Source: a virus. From it: a DNA stretch of 64,000 nt. A program made the translations under genes and the position numbers. Positions 1 to 8,168 of this stretch are shown piece by piece (positions within the stretch are counted from its first letter, which is position 1; each line of letters opens with the position of its first letter). The notes below the pieces were generated by a model, which worked only from the letters and a program-made list of their open reading frames with translations, searched no databases and was not told the DNA's origin. The DNA lies in IMG/VR virus record IMGVR_UViG_3300028393_000019, positions 186,001 to 250,000 of that record. One strand, given 5' to 3'.

Positions 1-743
1 TGAGCCATTAGATCCCATTCCCACCATAATTTTCTAGTGTTCCAATCTCCGGGATTAGCATGATGGTTATTGTGCCAACCGTCTCCCAGACTCACAAGAT
101 TAGCAATCCAGCTGTTAGTACTTCGATCCTTGGTTTCAAAGTTTCTATAACCATGCCCGTGCCCAAATACATTGACTACTCCGATAAGGTGCACAGTCAT
201 GCTGGCAGGTACGACGTAGACAAATAACCAAAGTATAGGATCGATCACCACCAGCACCAACGAAAATACAAAAATAATTTTAAAATAATTATTAAAGATA
301 AATTTGTGTACAGGTTTTTTCATTAGATCTTTAACATAGGCCACTGGGATATTAGGGATAGCCCAATCATAGCCCCACCACACTTTTAAAGCCTGTGTAA
401 TATCAAGTTTATCATTAATATATGGACTGTGCGGATCACCTTCCTTGTCTGATCTAGCATGATGCTGTCGATGCAATCCTACCCAACTTATAGTAGGGCC
501 TATTGTCGATATTACACTAATCAGACTTAGTGCATTTTCAAGCCATGGATGTGTAGTAAAACTCTTGTGTGTTAATAGTCTATGCAATGTTACTACACTA
601 CTGATAGGACCAATAATAAGCCATGATACAAATGCAATACCTAGGAGATAGTACTGTGCCGTCACTAATGCATACACTATTGCAGGGACAGCCGCTATAT
701 GATTAAACGCTTGTAGTAGTCTAATTTTTGTATTTAAATTCAT
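1..743 (-). CDS. Delta-9-type fatty-acid desaturase (3' end cut off)
   Basis: Membrane di-iron desaturase of the stearoyl-CoA/acyl-lipid delta-9 family, which puts a double bond into acyl chains. 247 codons are visible from the ATG at 743; the C-terminus lies beyond the window edge. All three histidine boxes are readable: HRLLTH (residues 54-59), HRQHH (91-95) and HNNHH (224-228), with hydrophobic membrane stretches around 20-50 and 155-190. The ATG overlaps the stop of the upstream gene (ATGA), so the two are co-translated. A desaturase in a phage would act on host membrane lipids, or on a lipid made or modified by the neighbouring enzymes; the substrate cannot be read from the sequence. Confidence 0.9.
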   Translation of the reverse strand, partial: MNLNTKIRLLQAFNHIAAVPAIVYALVTAQYYLLGIAFVSWLIIGPISSVVTLHRLLTHKSFTTHPWLENALSLISVISTIGPTISWVGLHRQHHARSDKEGDPHSPYINDKLDITQALKVWWGYDWAIPNIPVAYVKDLMKKPVHKFIFNNYFKIIFVFSLVLVVIDPILWLFVYVVPASMTVHLIGVVNVFGHGHGYRNFETKDRSTNSWIANLVSLGDGWHNNHHANPGDWNTRKLWWEWDLMA

Positions 744-1354
744 TTACCTTGTTCCAGTTGTTGCCACTCGTTGTCGTCGATAATTTTAGTATTCCAATTT
801 ACAAAAGCGCCGGGCGTTGTTTCATAGTATACAAAATTCTGCCAACATTTTTGTACAGGCCATGGGCATGTTTGTATATAACCGGCACCCAACGTCCATT
901 TATTATCGCTTGCAATGGCCATTTGATTGACCCAAGTATCCCACCAACGCTTTCCGCCTCGGTTGCGATTTTGCATAGTAATCAAATATAAATCGTAGTT
1001 GTTTACTTTTTCTAATGCATCGATTAACTTACAGGTTACTCTAAACCCATCAGTCATATCCGTAGGCTTCATGCGAAACTCAGGAAATGTATAAAGCCTG
1101 TTAATCATCTTTGCTACGTTTTTTGGGTAACGATCGTCTCTGAATACTCCGCCCATTACCATAGGTTTGCCTGTGCTGGTTTGATAGACTACCCCATACC
1201 CTGTGTGATGCTCTACCACTAAATTTTCCTCAGTATAGTTATGTCGTAACCAGTTGTCTTCCTTTAGGCAAAGCTGTCTAGCTTCTTCAAATTTTGGAAG
1301 AGACTTGTAGTATATAACTATGTGGGTATCTTGTACATCATATCTGTTTTGCAT
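740..1354 (-). CDS. Hypothetical protein, 204 aa
   Basis: I do not recognise this protein. It is soluble, rich in Trp and Tyr, with a central segment (about residues 50-75, GYGVVYQ...GKPMVMGGVF) that looks like beta strands and may hint at an acyltransferase-like fold, but no motif is convincing. It is the first gene of a leftward unit that continues into the desaturase (overlap 740-743). A late-promoter-like octamer AGTAAATA sits 7 bases upstream of the ATG at 1362-1369, suggesting a very short or absent leader. Confidence 0.6.
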   Translation of the reverse strand: MQNRYDVQDTHIVIYYKSLPKFEEARQLCLKEDNWLRHNYTEENLVVEHHTGYGVVYQTSTGKPMVMGGVFRDDRYPKNVAKMINRLYTFPEFRMKPTDMTDGFRVTCKLIDALEKVNNYDLYLITMQNRNRGGKRWWDTWVNQMAIASDNKWTLGAGYIQTCPWPVQKCWQNFVYYETTPGAFVNWNTKIIDDNEWQQLEQGK

Positions 1355-1361
1355 GAAGTAA

Positions 1362-1375
1362 TATTTACTTAAATA
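1362..1375. promoter_or_regulatory. Overlapping divergent late-type promoter motifs
   Basis: AGTAAATA on the minus strand (1362-1369) and CTTAAATA on the plus strand (1368-1375) share two bases. The minus motif ends 7 bases before the ATG at 1354, the plus motif 18 bases before the ATG at 1394. They resemble the T4 late promoter octamer TATAAATA. Function is inferred from position and recurrence elsewhere in the window. Confidence 0.5.
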
Positions 1376-1393
1376 TGCGTAGGTGGGAAAAAA

Positions 1394-2023
1394 ATGTTAG
1401 ATAACGCAGTAACCAAGTTAAACTTCACAATTAAATTAGATAGTTTAAGAGAATACTATCATATTCTAGCGGCTGAGTATGACCATTTAAAATGGAATTG
1501 GGAACGTCACGGTAATGATATAACTGAAGAATGGCGCAACCGTATGATGTCAGACAAGGGCACATTACTTCCGTATGGATGGGCTATACAGAGTAATTTA
1601 GTTGATATAACTATCCCATGTCCACCATATAACATTAGTACCCATGATCGATGCGACTATAGAAATACTGAATTAGCATTTGGACTTGTGACTAAACTAC
1701 AGGAACTAATGCCGTATACATACCGTTGGAGTTTAGTAGTACAGCCACCTGGCGGTAAGGTGACTAGGCATACTGATCAGGGTGATGAATACACTGCACA
1801 CATTCCAATATACGAGGCACCTGCCGCAGTTTTTAAATTTTGGGATACAGACGAATCTCAACGATTATTTAATATGGATGCCGACGGCACTGTTTATCTA
1901 GTAGATACTATTATTCCTCACGAAACAGAAAACTATGATACTACAGATAGAATAGGACTAGTGTTTAGATTTAAAAGAGATGACTTGCCCAAGTTACTAA
2001 ACATTACTGGCGAAATATCATGA
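1394..2023 (+). CDS. Fe(II)/2OG oxygenase, Asp/Asn-hydroxylase-like
   Basis: Predicted 2-oxoglutarate-dependent non-haem iron oxygenase of the aspartyl/asparaginyl beta-hydroxylase type. The double-stranded beta-helix core lies in the C-terminal half: PPGGKVTRHTD gives the iron ligands H126 and D128, PHETEN gives H176, and R186 (TTDRIGLVFR) would bind the 2-oxoglutarate carboxylate. Length 209 aa is normal. First gene of a rightward unit of four; the ATG at 2020 of the next gene overlaps its stop. The substrate is unknown; peptide side chains or small molecules are both possible. Confidence 0.8.
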   Translation: MLDNAVTKLNFTIKLDSLREYYHILAAEYDHLKWNWERHGNDITEEWRNRMMSDKGTLLPYGWAIQSNLVDITIPCPPYNISTHDRCDYRNTELAFGLVTKLQELMPYTYRWSLVVQPPGGKVTRHTDQGDEYTAHIPIYEAPAAVFKFWDTDESQRLFNMDADGTVYLVDTIIPHETENYDTTDRIGLVFRFKRDDLPKLLNITGEIS

Positions 2024-2661
2024 CTGTAATATATACTCCTATAGATATAGAATTTGATGTACCTAATGAACAAGATGTAATTGACTGGTTTCATGCTAAT
2101 AAAATAACCGACAACGACTATTGGGAATATAAAGAAGGCCGACACGAATGGTGTTATGTAGCATTGCGCGAAGAACCCAAGGATTGGCGATCATATCGTG
2201 CATGGTTAGATTGGGCTGAAGAACGCAAGCCAATTGACAATCCTGGCATATTCTTTTATCCTGGATTTGAAGAAAAGTTTCCAGGGCTGGCAAAGTGCGT
2301 TCGAGAATTGCCGTTCGATCAAATAGGCACTAGCGGATTTATTATGCAAATAGGCACTATCCCTCCACACCAAGATGCTACCTATGATATGACCGAGCCT
2401 CGCCGCTATATTATCTATATAACTGATCCTGCATATAACACATTTCATCTTCTACACAAAGGTAAAAAGATTTGGCCGCAAATAGATCCTAAATATCGAT
2501 GCTTTGCGTTCAACAATACAGACGTTGAACATGCCGCAGACCCTACCAGTAGAACTAAAATATTGTTAAGTACTGTTGGTATAATGAATAAAGAAAAGCA
2601 CGAAGCTTTATTAAAACGCAGTATAGAAAAATTTAAAGACAAGGTGATATATGGAGTTTGA
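2020..2661 (+). CDS. Fe(II)/2OG oxygenase-like protein
   Basis: Second oxygenase of the unit. Ligands fit H117 and D119 (IPPHQDATYD), H171 (TDVEHAAD) and R178 (TSRTKILLS), with the expected strand pattern RRYIIYITD between them. The N-terminal about 100 residues are not recognisable. It overlaps the upstream gene by 4 bases and the downstream one by 11, so translation is probably coupled. It is not a close copy of the preceding gene; the similarity is limited to the metal-binding core. Confidence 0.72.
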   Translation: MTVIYTPIDIEFDVPNEQDVIDWFHANKITDNDYWEYKEGRHEWCYVALREEPKDWRSYRAWLDWAEERKPIDNPGIFFYPGFEEKFPGLAKCVRELPFDQIGTSGFIMQIGTIPPHQDATYDMTEPRRYIIYITDPAYNTFHLLHKGKKIWPQIDPKYRCFAFNNTDVEHAADPTSRTKILLSTVGIMNKEKHEALLKRSIEKFKDKVIYGV

Positions 2662-3340
2662 ATATTATTATAATCATGTACCCGGTGAAGAGCCTAGCAG
2701 GAATAATTTAATTTATACTAGTCTTATAGATAAAAAGAAAAAGGTGTTTGTACAATGGTACTATAATGATACGGATTATCATCAAGGACAAAATGAAGTT
2801 GTTGATCCTAAACTGATGGAAGAAAAGTTTCATAGAGAATTACATTTTTTGAGCAACATGGCTTGGCGCAATCCACATATGGTTCCAAAGATTATAGAAG
2901 TTAATGTTCCAGAGCGTAAAATATATTTGGCTATCAATGGCGAGGATTTTTGGAATCAAGCAAAATGTAGCGTTGAAAATTATGACAACGTATTGCCTGA
3001 CTGGCAAGAGCAAATGTTAGCAATACTTCAAGCACACAAAGACAGAGGTTGGTATAAATTTAGTTTACATCCTAGCAGTTACTTTATTGTAGACGGTAAA
3101 TTAAAAAGTATAAATTATTTTTTTACATACAGTAGCAATGAAGGCCCTATTAGCATCGCAGATCATGCAAGTCATATATACAGTGCAAGACAAGATATTA
3201 TGCGAAAACAAGTTGACGCGATGGGGTTAGACTGGGATGCTCCACAACCGCTAGATAAATTACAGCAGTTATGTTTTGAAAGTTTTAGAACAAATTATCC
3301 AGATGACTTTATAGCAAAGGCCAAAGCAATATATGATTAA
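2651..3340 (+). CDS. Possible kinase-like fold protein, 229 aa
   Basis: No clear family. The stretch at about residues 125-165 (LQAHKDRGWYKFSLHPSSYFIVDGK...INYF) has the spacing of a protein-kinase/aminoglycoside-phosphotransferase catalytic loop followed by a metal-binding strand, but the HxD and DFG residues are degenerate, so if related it may be inactive. It sits between oxygenase genes, with an 11-base overlap upstream and 8 bases downstream. The kinase-like suggestion is weak inference. Confidence 0.55.
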   Translation: MEFEYYYNHVPGEEPSRNNLIYTSLIDKKKKVFVQWYYNDTDYHQGQNEVVDPKLMEEKFHRELHFLSNMAWRNPHMVPKIIEVNVPERKIYLAINGEDFWNQAKCSVENYDNVLPDWQEQMLAILQAHKDRGWYKFSLHPSSYFIVDGKLKSINYFFTYSSNEGPISIADHASHIYSARQDIMRKQVDAMGLDWDAPQPLDKLQQLCFESFRTNYPDDFIAKAKAIYD

Positions 3341-4127
3341 AGGAATTAATGGACAGCCGTATATAGACATGTCTCCATATATTGATATGTGTGCATTTGA
3401 TCGTTTGCAACCTGAAATACTAAGAGGCTTTGCAGATGCACGTGAATATGCTAAAGAAGGCACTTGGATGAAACCTGCTTTTAAAATAGAGGATATGAGT
3501 TACATTCCAAATTGGAAACCTATCTATAAAGCAATTGAAGAATTTTTGGCATTGCCGGATGACAATCCGATTAAACAAGGCGGCATTGACTTGTACAGAG
3601 ATTTCCAAGATTTTACAATACGCAATAGATTTACGCGATATATCAAGATGGCTATGGGCGCATACGATCCTTACATCTATTATTTCCTATGGGAACAAGG
3701 TAGTTGGGACGATCGTGACTCACCGCGCAAACTCACACCCGAAGCTGAATATTTTCCGGGAGTAGTCAAATGGATTGAGGATATGATCGAACATCGTATT
3801 TTTGAAAGCATTGGCAGAGTTATTTTCTTTCACTGCGAAGCCGGTGGTATTCCGTTTGAACATAGAGATCTAGATGGCGAAAAAGGATTACAACAAGGGT
3901 ATACCGATAATGTAAATGAATTCATACACATACGCCCTAACACAAAGAAACCTTTTTACCTGTGGGATCCCGAAACACGTAATCACACATATATTAATAG
4001 TCGTGCCGCATGGTGGAATGACCAAGACTGGCATGGTGGTAATCCTATTATGGAGCAAAGTTACGGTTTACGTATTGACGGAAAATTTACAGAAGAATTT
4101 AAATTAACGATAGCCAGTAAAGGTTAG
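3333..4127 (+). CDS. Fe(II)/2OG oxygenase-like protein, 264 aa
   Basis: The C-terminal 100 residues carry an oxygenase-type core: H177 and D179 (IPFEHRDLDGE), strands HIRPNTKKPFYLW, then H234 (DWHGG) and R247 (YGLRIDG). The N-terminal 150 residues are novel to me. Last gene of the rightward unit; its 3' end overlaps the leftward gene 4104-4649 by 24 bases, so no terminator fits between them. Confidence 0.7.
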   Translation: MIKGINGQPYIDMSPYIDMCAFDRLQPEILRGFADAREYAKEGTWMKPAFKIEDMSYIPNWKPIYKAIEEFLALPDDNPIKQGGIDLYRDFQDFTIRNRFTRYIKMAMGAYDPYIYYFLWEQGSWDDRDSPRKLTPEAEYFPGVVKWIEDMIEHRIFESIGRVIFFHCEAGGIPFEHRDLDGEKGLQQGYTDNVNEFIHIRPNTKKPFYLWDPETRNHTYINSRAAWWNDQDWHGGNPIMEQSYGLRIDGKFTEEFKLTIASKG

Positions 4128-4649
4128 CAAGTATTTGGGAACTAGTCCTATATTAGTTCCAGCATGCCAGCTGTGTATGTGGTTGTACTGATAGATGATT
4201 CCCTGCGGTTCATTATAATAAGCATCCTGTTCGGTAACGAATACATGTCCCGGCGCAGGTTTACTTAAGAAACAAAAAAATCTCACTAGTTCGCCTAACT
4301 GCTTGTGCTCTTCTTCCCATGGATTGATATCCCAATGCCATGGTGTACATTTACCAGGACGTAGCTCACTGACCCAACACATCAAAGGGTTGGCATTAAC
4401 AGACATACTGATGGCAAGTTCATAGTTTTTATGGAAATGCAAACCAGATTGGTAATGTCGATATTCCACTGTATGTTCATTATATCCTGCAGAGGTCAGT
4501 GCGGCGGTTTGACTAATATACTCATTGTAGTAAGGATTAGATTCTTCCAGTGTCATGTGACCGTGACTGGGTTCAACTTTGCGTGTTTTTATTTCAGCGA
4601 TTAGACTTTCACACAAAGCCCCAGTGAGCGTAGCTACATATTTTTTCAT
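4104..4649 (-). CDS. Fe(II)/2OG oxygenase-like protein, 181 aa
   Basis: The core is PGKCTPWHWD (H105, D107), strands LVRFFCFLSK and GHVFVTEQ, then WHAG (H162); K172 stands where the 2OG-binding Arg usually sits. The ending AGTNIGLVPKYLLTFTGY is similar to the C-termini of the tandem oxygenases at 17237-20855 (GAANIGLVPRLVLQVT), so it is probably a more distant member of the same family. It is co-translated with the upstream gene (ATGA overlap at 4646-4649). Confidence 0.75.
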   Translation of the reverse strand: MKKYVATLTGALCESLIAEIKTRKVEPSHGHMTLEESNPYYNEYISQTAALTSAGYNEHTVEYRHYQSGLHFHKNYELAISMSVNANPLMCWVSELRPGKCTPWHWDINPWEEEHKQLGELVRFFCFLSKPAPGHVFVTEQDAYYNEPQGIIYQYNHIHSWHAGTNIGLVPKYLLTFTGYR

Positions 4650-5311
4650 ATTATTTTAAACTCATTAGGTAAGATGCATTTCAACGAATTTAACTTGTCT
4701 TTTTCTATATTAAAATTTATTGTCACATTGCCGTATGAAAATTTGTTTATAAATCCTAGTTTATTTGCTTTGTTAAGCCAGGTGCTTATAGTGTTATCAA
4801 AAATAAATCTAGCATCGTCGGCATTTGCCACAGTTGAAGCTAAAGCCACGCTGACTGGATCTGTCAATTTATTCCTTTTTAGTAACTGTCTAACTACCAA
4901 CTGTACTCTAGCACGACGACCAAAGTTAGTAGCAGTATGTAAAACTCCTGCATCCATGTCGTACCATATTCCGTCTTGTACTAATTTGTGTAGTTGTGGT
5001 GTCACTAGGTCGATCAAGTAACATTGCTCGCCCAATATATTAAGATGATATCTATCATCTATATCTGCATGTGTTTGATAGCATTGATTAGGATCCAAAA
5101 TAATAATCCTCGCTTCGCCCTTCGGTACTGGCAACGAGTCATACAAAGTTTGCCAAACTGTATCTTTGTACTCATCCTTTAATACCCACGAGTCGTAGAA
5201 GAAATCACCTGTTGACTGGTTAATCGTAGTTTTCATACCACCAGTGGGCAACGAACTACAAGCCTCTTGAAATAACTTTGAATCTACTGTATAATCTGTT
5301 TGAGTAAGCAT
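4646..5311 (-). CDS. Fe(II)/2OG oxygenase-like protein, 221 aa
   Basis: The iron-binding residues are visible as THADID (H81, D83) and LHTATN (H125), followed by R135 (RRARVQLVVR). The family resembles Asp/Asn hydroxylase-like phage oxygenases. The frame stays open to 5449, but I chose the ATG at 5311: it lies 4 bases after the late-type octamer CATAAATA (5316-5323), while the longer form would cross the divergent promoter and the start of the gene at 5350. The C-terminal 70 residues extend past the usual core. Confidence 0.72.
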   Translation of the reverse strand: MLTQTDYTVDSKLFQEACSSLPTGGMKTTINQSTGDFFYDSWVLKDEYKDTVWQTLYDSLPVPKGEARIIILDPNQCYQTHADIDDRYHLNILGEQCYLIDLVTPQLHKLVQDGIWYDMDAGVLHTATNFGRRARVQLVVRQLLKRNKLTDPVSVALASTVANADDARFIFDNTISTWLNKANKLGFINKFSYGNVTINFNIEKDKLNSLKCILPNEFKII

Positions 5312-5315
5312 GAAA

Positions 5316-5345
5316 TATTTATGTGCTACTATTATAGTGTAAATA
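5316..5345. promoter_or_regulatory. Divergent late-type promoter pair
   Basis: CATAAATA on the minus strand (5316-5323) and TGTAAATA on the plus strand (5338-5345) each lie 4 bases from an ATG (5311 and 5350). With T4 late geometry, transcription would begin at or next to both start codons. No ribosome binding site is visible for either gene, which fits leaderless transcripts. Confidence 0.55.
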
Positions 5346-5349
5346 AAAC

Positions 5350-6207
5350 ATGGAACGTATACGCATCGCAGAATCCTATGACGAAAAATGGCTAGAGTCC
5401 GAGCGGCCACAGCCGTTGATAGATAATCATATCGAAGCATTAACTGCACAAGTTGTTAAGGGTGGAGTATTTAAGGATATTACAGATCAAGTATATATAG
5501 ATTATAAAAAGGAAATGACCAGGTGGTTATTACAGTCTAAAATTAATACAGTTACAGGATTAGATGATTTTAATCGTGTAGATATTATAAACGGTTGTAC
5601 ACAGTTTATAGACACAGCATATATGAACGGACCTGTACAAGTCTTAGCCGGTGACTATAGATATCATGCTAGACTAGGTAATTGTTATATACATCCTGGA
5701 TTCCTAAGTGAAGAAAAGCAATTAGTAATTGCTTGGCCATTTCCTAGTACAGGTGACACTCACCCAAAGATGAAGGAGATATTAGATGAAGCGCAAGACA
5801 AGGGAATTGGTGTACATGTGGACGGTGCTTGGCTTACTTGCTGCCGCGGAATTGACTTTGATTTATCACATCCATCTATTAAGTCAGTTGCTATAAGTTT
5901 GAGCAAAGGACTGGGACTGGGATGGAACAGAATTGGCTTACGTTGGACTAAGAGTAAGGATGCTGATGCTGTTACAATACAAAATGACTTCAATATGAAT
6001 CTTCGGGCTCCTGCTATGATCGGACTACATTTTTTACGGAATCTAGAACCGGATTACTTATGGAACACCCACAGCGATAGATACTATAAAATATGTCATG
6101 ACTTTGTACTCAAACCGACTAGAAGTATATACCTAGCACTACGCAACGGACAACCGGTTGGTGTTAGCCCATTGATAAGGTATTTAGAAAATGCAAACAT
6201 TTCATGA
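5350..6207 (+). CDS. PLP-dependent fold-type I enzyme, short form
   Basis: Aminotransferase-like pyridoxal-phosphate enzyme. VHVDGAWLTCC supplies the Asp that contacts the pyridine nitrogen (D158), and SLSKGLGLGWNRIG holds the Schiff-base lysine (K186) in typical spacing. At 285 aa it is about 100 residues shorter than usual class I aminotransferases, with most of the C-terminal domain missing or replaced, so activity or partner dependence is open. It overlaps the PP-loop gene by 17 bases and heads a run of PLP enzyme, ATPase and two radical-SAM enzymes, which suggests a shared pathway on an amino-acid-derived substrate (inference). Confidence 0.78.
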   Translation: MERIRIAESYDEKWLESERPQPLIDNHIEALTAQVVKGGVFKDITDQVYIDYKKEMTRWLLQSKINTVTGLDDFNRVDIINGCTQFIDTAYMNGPVQVLAGDYRYHARLGNCYIHPGFLSEEKQLVIAWPFPSTGDTHPKMKEILDEAQDKGIGVHVDGAWLTCCRGIDFDLSHPSIKSVAISLSKGLGLGWNRIGLRWTKSKDADAVTIQNDFNMNLRAPAMIGLHFLRNLEPDYLWNTHSDRYYKICHDFVLKPTRSIYLALRNGQPVGVSPLIRYLENANIS

Positions 6208-6919
6208 TATAGACAGTGTGCGTATTCATTTGCGCGACGACTGGAAAAATGTTGCTATCAGTGTAAGTGGGGGGGCAGACTCTGCGCTATTAGCATACCT
6301 AATATGTTCGTTAGTAACAGATCAAACTGTACATATAATTTCTCACAACCGAATGTGGAAGACTCGTCCATGGCAAAGCTATGATAGTTTTAATGTATAT
6401 ACTTGGCTGTTAACAAGATTTCCAAATATTAGATTTGTAAGACATATTAATTTTATAGCACCAGACATCGAGTACGGAAATATAGGCCCTAATCTAACTG
6501 ACGAGTATGGCAAAAAGGTCAGCGGTGATAATATACAACAACGTGCTTACGCAGAATTTGTTTGTCACACTAACGACGTAGATGCATACTATAATGGTGT
6601 TACACGTAATCCTCGTCTAGCACAGTTCAATGGCATGCTAGAACGCGACATTGAACGTACCAACGATAATGAACATTTGGAATACATGATTCACATGGGA
6701 AGAGTTGCATGCCATCCGTTTCGATTTGTAGACAAATCATGGGTTGTAAACAAATACAAAGAGTTAGGCATTATGGATTTGTTTGACATTACACGCAGTT
6801 GCGAGGGTGAGTTTGAAGATATAAATTACACAAATTACAAAGCCGGGCAATACGTTCCCATATGTGGCGAATGTTTCTGGTGTAAAGAAAGGACCTGGGC
6901 AATTGAACAAAGCAAGTAA
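6191..6919 (+). CDS. PP-loop ATPase, QueC-like
   Basis: N-type ATP pyrophosphatase that would activate a substrate by adenylation. The signature SVSGGADSALL (SGGADS at residues 26-31) is intact. The C-terminal CGECFWCKER, with an earlier Cys in RSCEGE, resembles the zinc site of QueC (7-cyano-7-deazaguanine synthase). QueC itself is about 225 aa, close to the 242 here. The rest is divergent, so the substrate could be a different carboxylate. The start overlaps the preceding gene; the radical-SAM gene downstream overlaps its 3' end. A QueD-like gene lies far away at 61048; QueE and QueF are not seen. Confidence 0.75.
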   Translation: MQTFHDIDSVRIHLRDDWKNVAISVSGGADSALLAYLICSLVTDQTVHIISHNRMWKTRPWQSYDSFNVYTWLLTRFPNIRFVRHINFIAPDIEYGNIGPNLTDEYGKKVSGDNIQQRAYAEFVCHTNDVDAYYNGVTRNPRLAQFNGMLERDIERTNDNEHLEYMIHMGRVACHPFRFVDKSWVVNKYKELGIMDLFDITRSCEGEFEDINYTNYKAGQYVPICGECFWCKERTWAIEQSK

Positions 6920-8168
6920 AACATTTTGTATGCACCCTTTTACAGGATTGGCTACTAGAGAAGACGGCGCCATACAGGCTTGCTGTCGTAGCCACCCTGT
7001 TGGTTTTATACAGCAGAACAGTTTGGAAGAAATTTGGAACAATGACACAATGAAACGTATACGTAAGTCAGTGCTTACTAACATACGTCCGCCAGAGTGC
7101 GAGCCATGTTTTAGACTAGAAGATCAGGGCGTCGAATCCTTGCGAGAACGTCATATAAGCGGTGTAATCCCCGAAGCACGGGTCAACTTGTACCCCAATG
7201 CGTTAAATGCGTTAAAAGACGATTACACTATGCCTTTTGAAATTCCTACGATGGAACTAAAGTTAAACAATCTGTGTAACCTCAAATGCCGCATGTGTCA
7301 CCCAGGAGACAGCACTAGTTGGAACGATTGGGATGTAGTAAAAAAGTACTATCAAGGTGAAGGTCAAGTTATTTTTAACATGGTTGAAGAACACGACTTA
7401 GAACGCAAGCCATTACTCGACAAGTTCAAAGATAATAAAGACTGGTGGACAAGTTTAGAAAAGAATTTGCCATATTTTAGACGTGTTGAGTTTGCCGGCG
7501 GCGAGCCTTTAATGGATCCACAGCATTATCGTATATTGGACATGCTCAAGCCATACGGGCATCAAATTGAAATCAAGTATGCTACCAATGGCACAACATT
7601 GGGAATCAAAGGTGGAAGGAATATACATGACTATTGGCCTCATTTTAGAAGTGTTGCCGTTAACGTCAGCATTGACGGCATTGACAATGTTTACAATTAC
7701 ATTCGCGGCAACGGTGATTGGAATCAGATTGTTACAAATATAAAAGAAATACAAACTATTCCAAATGTGAGTAGAGTAGTCGGCGCTGTAGCTGTACAAG
7801 TTGGTAATATTATGCATCTCGATAAAATGCTGAAATACTTTTTAGATGATTTAGGAATTGTATTTTATACCAATATGGTTAATCATCCCACGGTGCTGTC
7901 AACACAGGTACTACCTGCTCATCTCAAAGAACAAGCTACTATTAATTTAAATTTTGCTAAACTCTATGTACAAGATTACAAATTGGTAAAACAACATCCT
8001 ATGTTATTAGATCTTACTCTAAAACAGATAGACGGTGTTATTAATTATATGTGGGCAAATGATCATAGCGACCGATGGCAAGATTGCATAGCATTTAATC
8101 AAGCATTGGATAAAACACGCAATCAAAGTTTCTTTGATGTTATACCGGATTTTATAGATTATGCTTAA
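6864..8168 (+). CDS. Radical SAM protein with N-terminal twitch domain
   Basis: AdoMet radical enzyme. The cluster motif CNLKCRMC gives C138, C142 and C145; FAGGEPL is the GGE motif binding AdoMet. The N-terminal part has C22, C40, C41, C79 and C82 (FCMHPF..., QACC, PECEPCF), a SPASM/twitch-like auxiliary cluster placed before the core, as in the N-twitch radical-SAM family. Homologues lie at 10817-12229 and 46760-48121. The start is uncertain: the ATG at 6864 overlaps the upstream gene by 56 bases, and an in-frame TTG around 6903 may be used instead. Confidence 0.85.
   Translation: MANVSGVKKGPGQLNKASKTFCMHPFTGLATREDGAIQACCRSHPVGFIQQNSLEEIWNNDTMKRIRKSVLTNIRPPECEPCFRLEDQGVESLRERHISGVIPEARVNLYPNALNALKDDYTMPFEIPTMELKLNNLCNLKCRMCHPGDSTSWNDWDVVKKYYQGEGQVIFNMVEEHDLERKPLLDKFKDNKDWWTSLEKNLPYFRRVEFAGGEPLMDPQHYRILDMLKPYGHQIEIKYATNGTTLGIKGGRNIHDYWPHFRSVAVNVSIDGIDNVYNYIRGNGDWNQIVTNIKEIQTIPNVSRVVGAVAVQVGNIMHLDKMLKYFLDDLGIVFYTNMVNHPTVLSTQVLPAHLKEQATINLNFAKLYVQDYKLVKQHPMLLDLTLKQIDGVINYMWANDHSDRWQDCIAFNQALDKTRNQSFFDVIPDFIDYA

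Noticed and set aside
2651-3340. Firm annotation as a protein kinase
   Set aside because: The HxD and DFG residues are degenerate, so only a weak fold-level suggestion is given.
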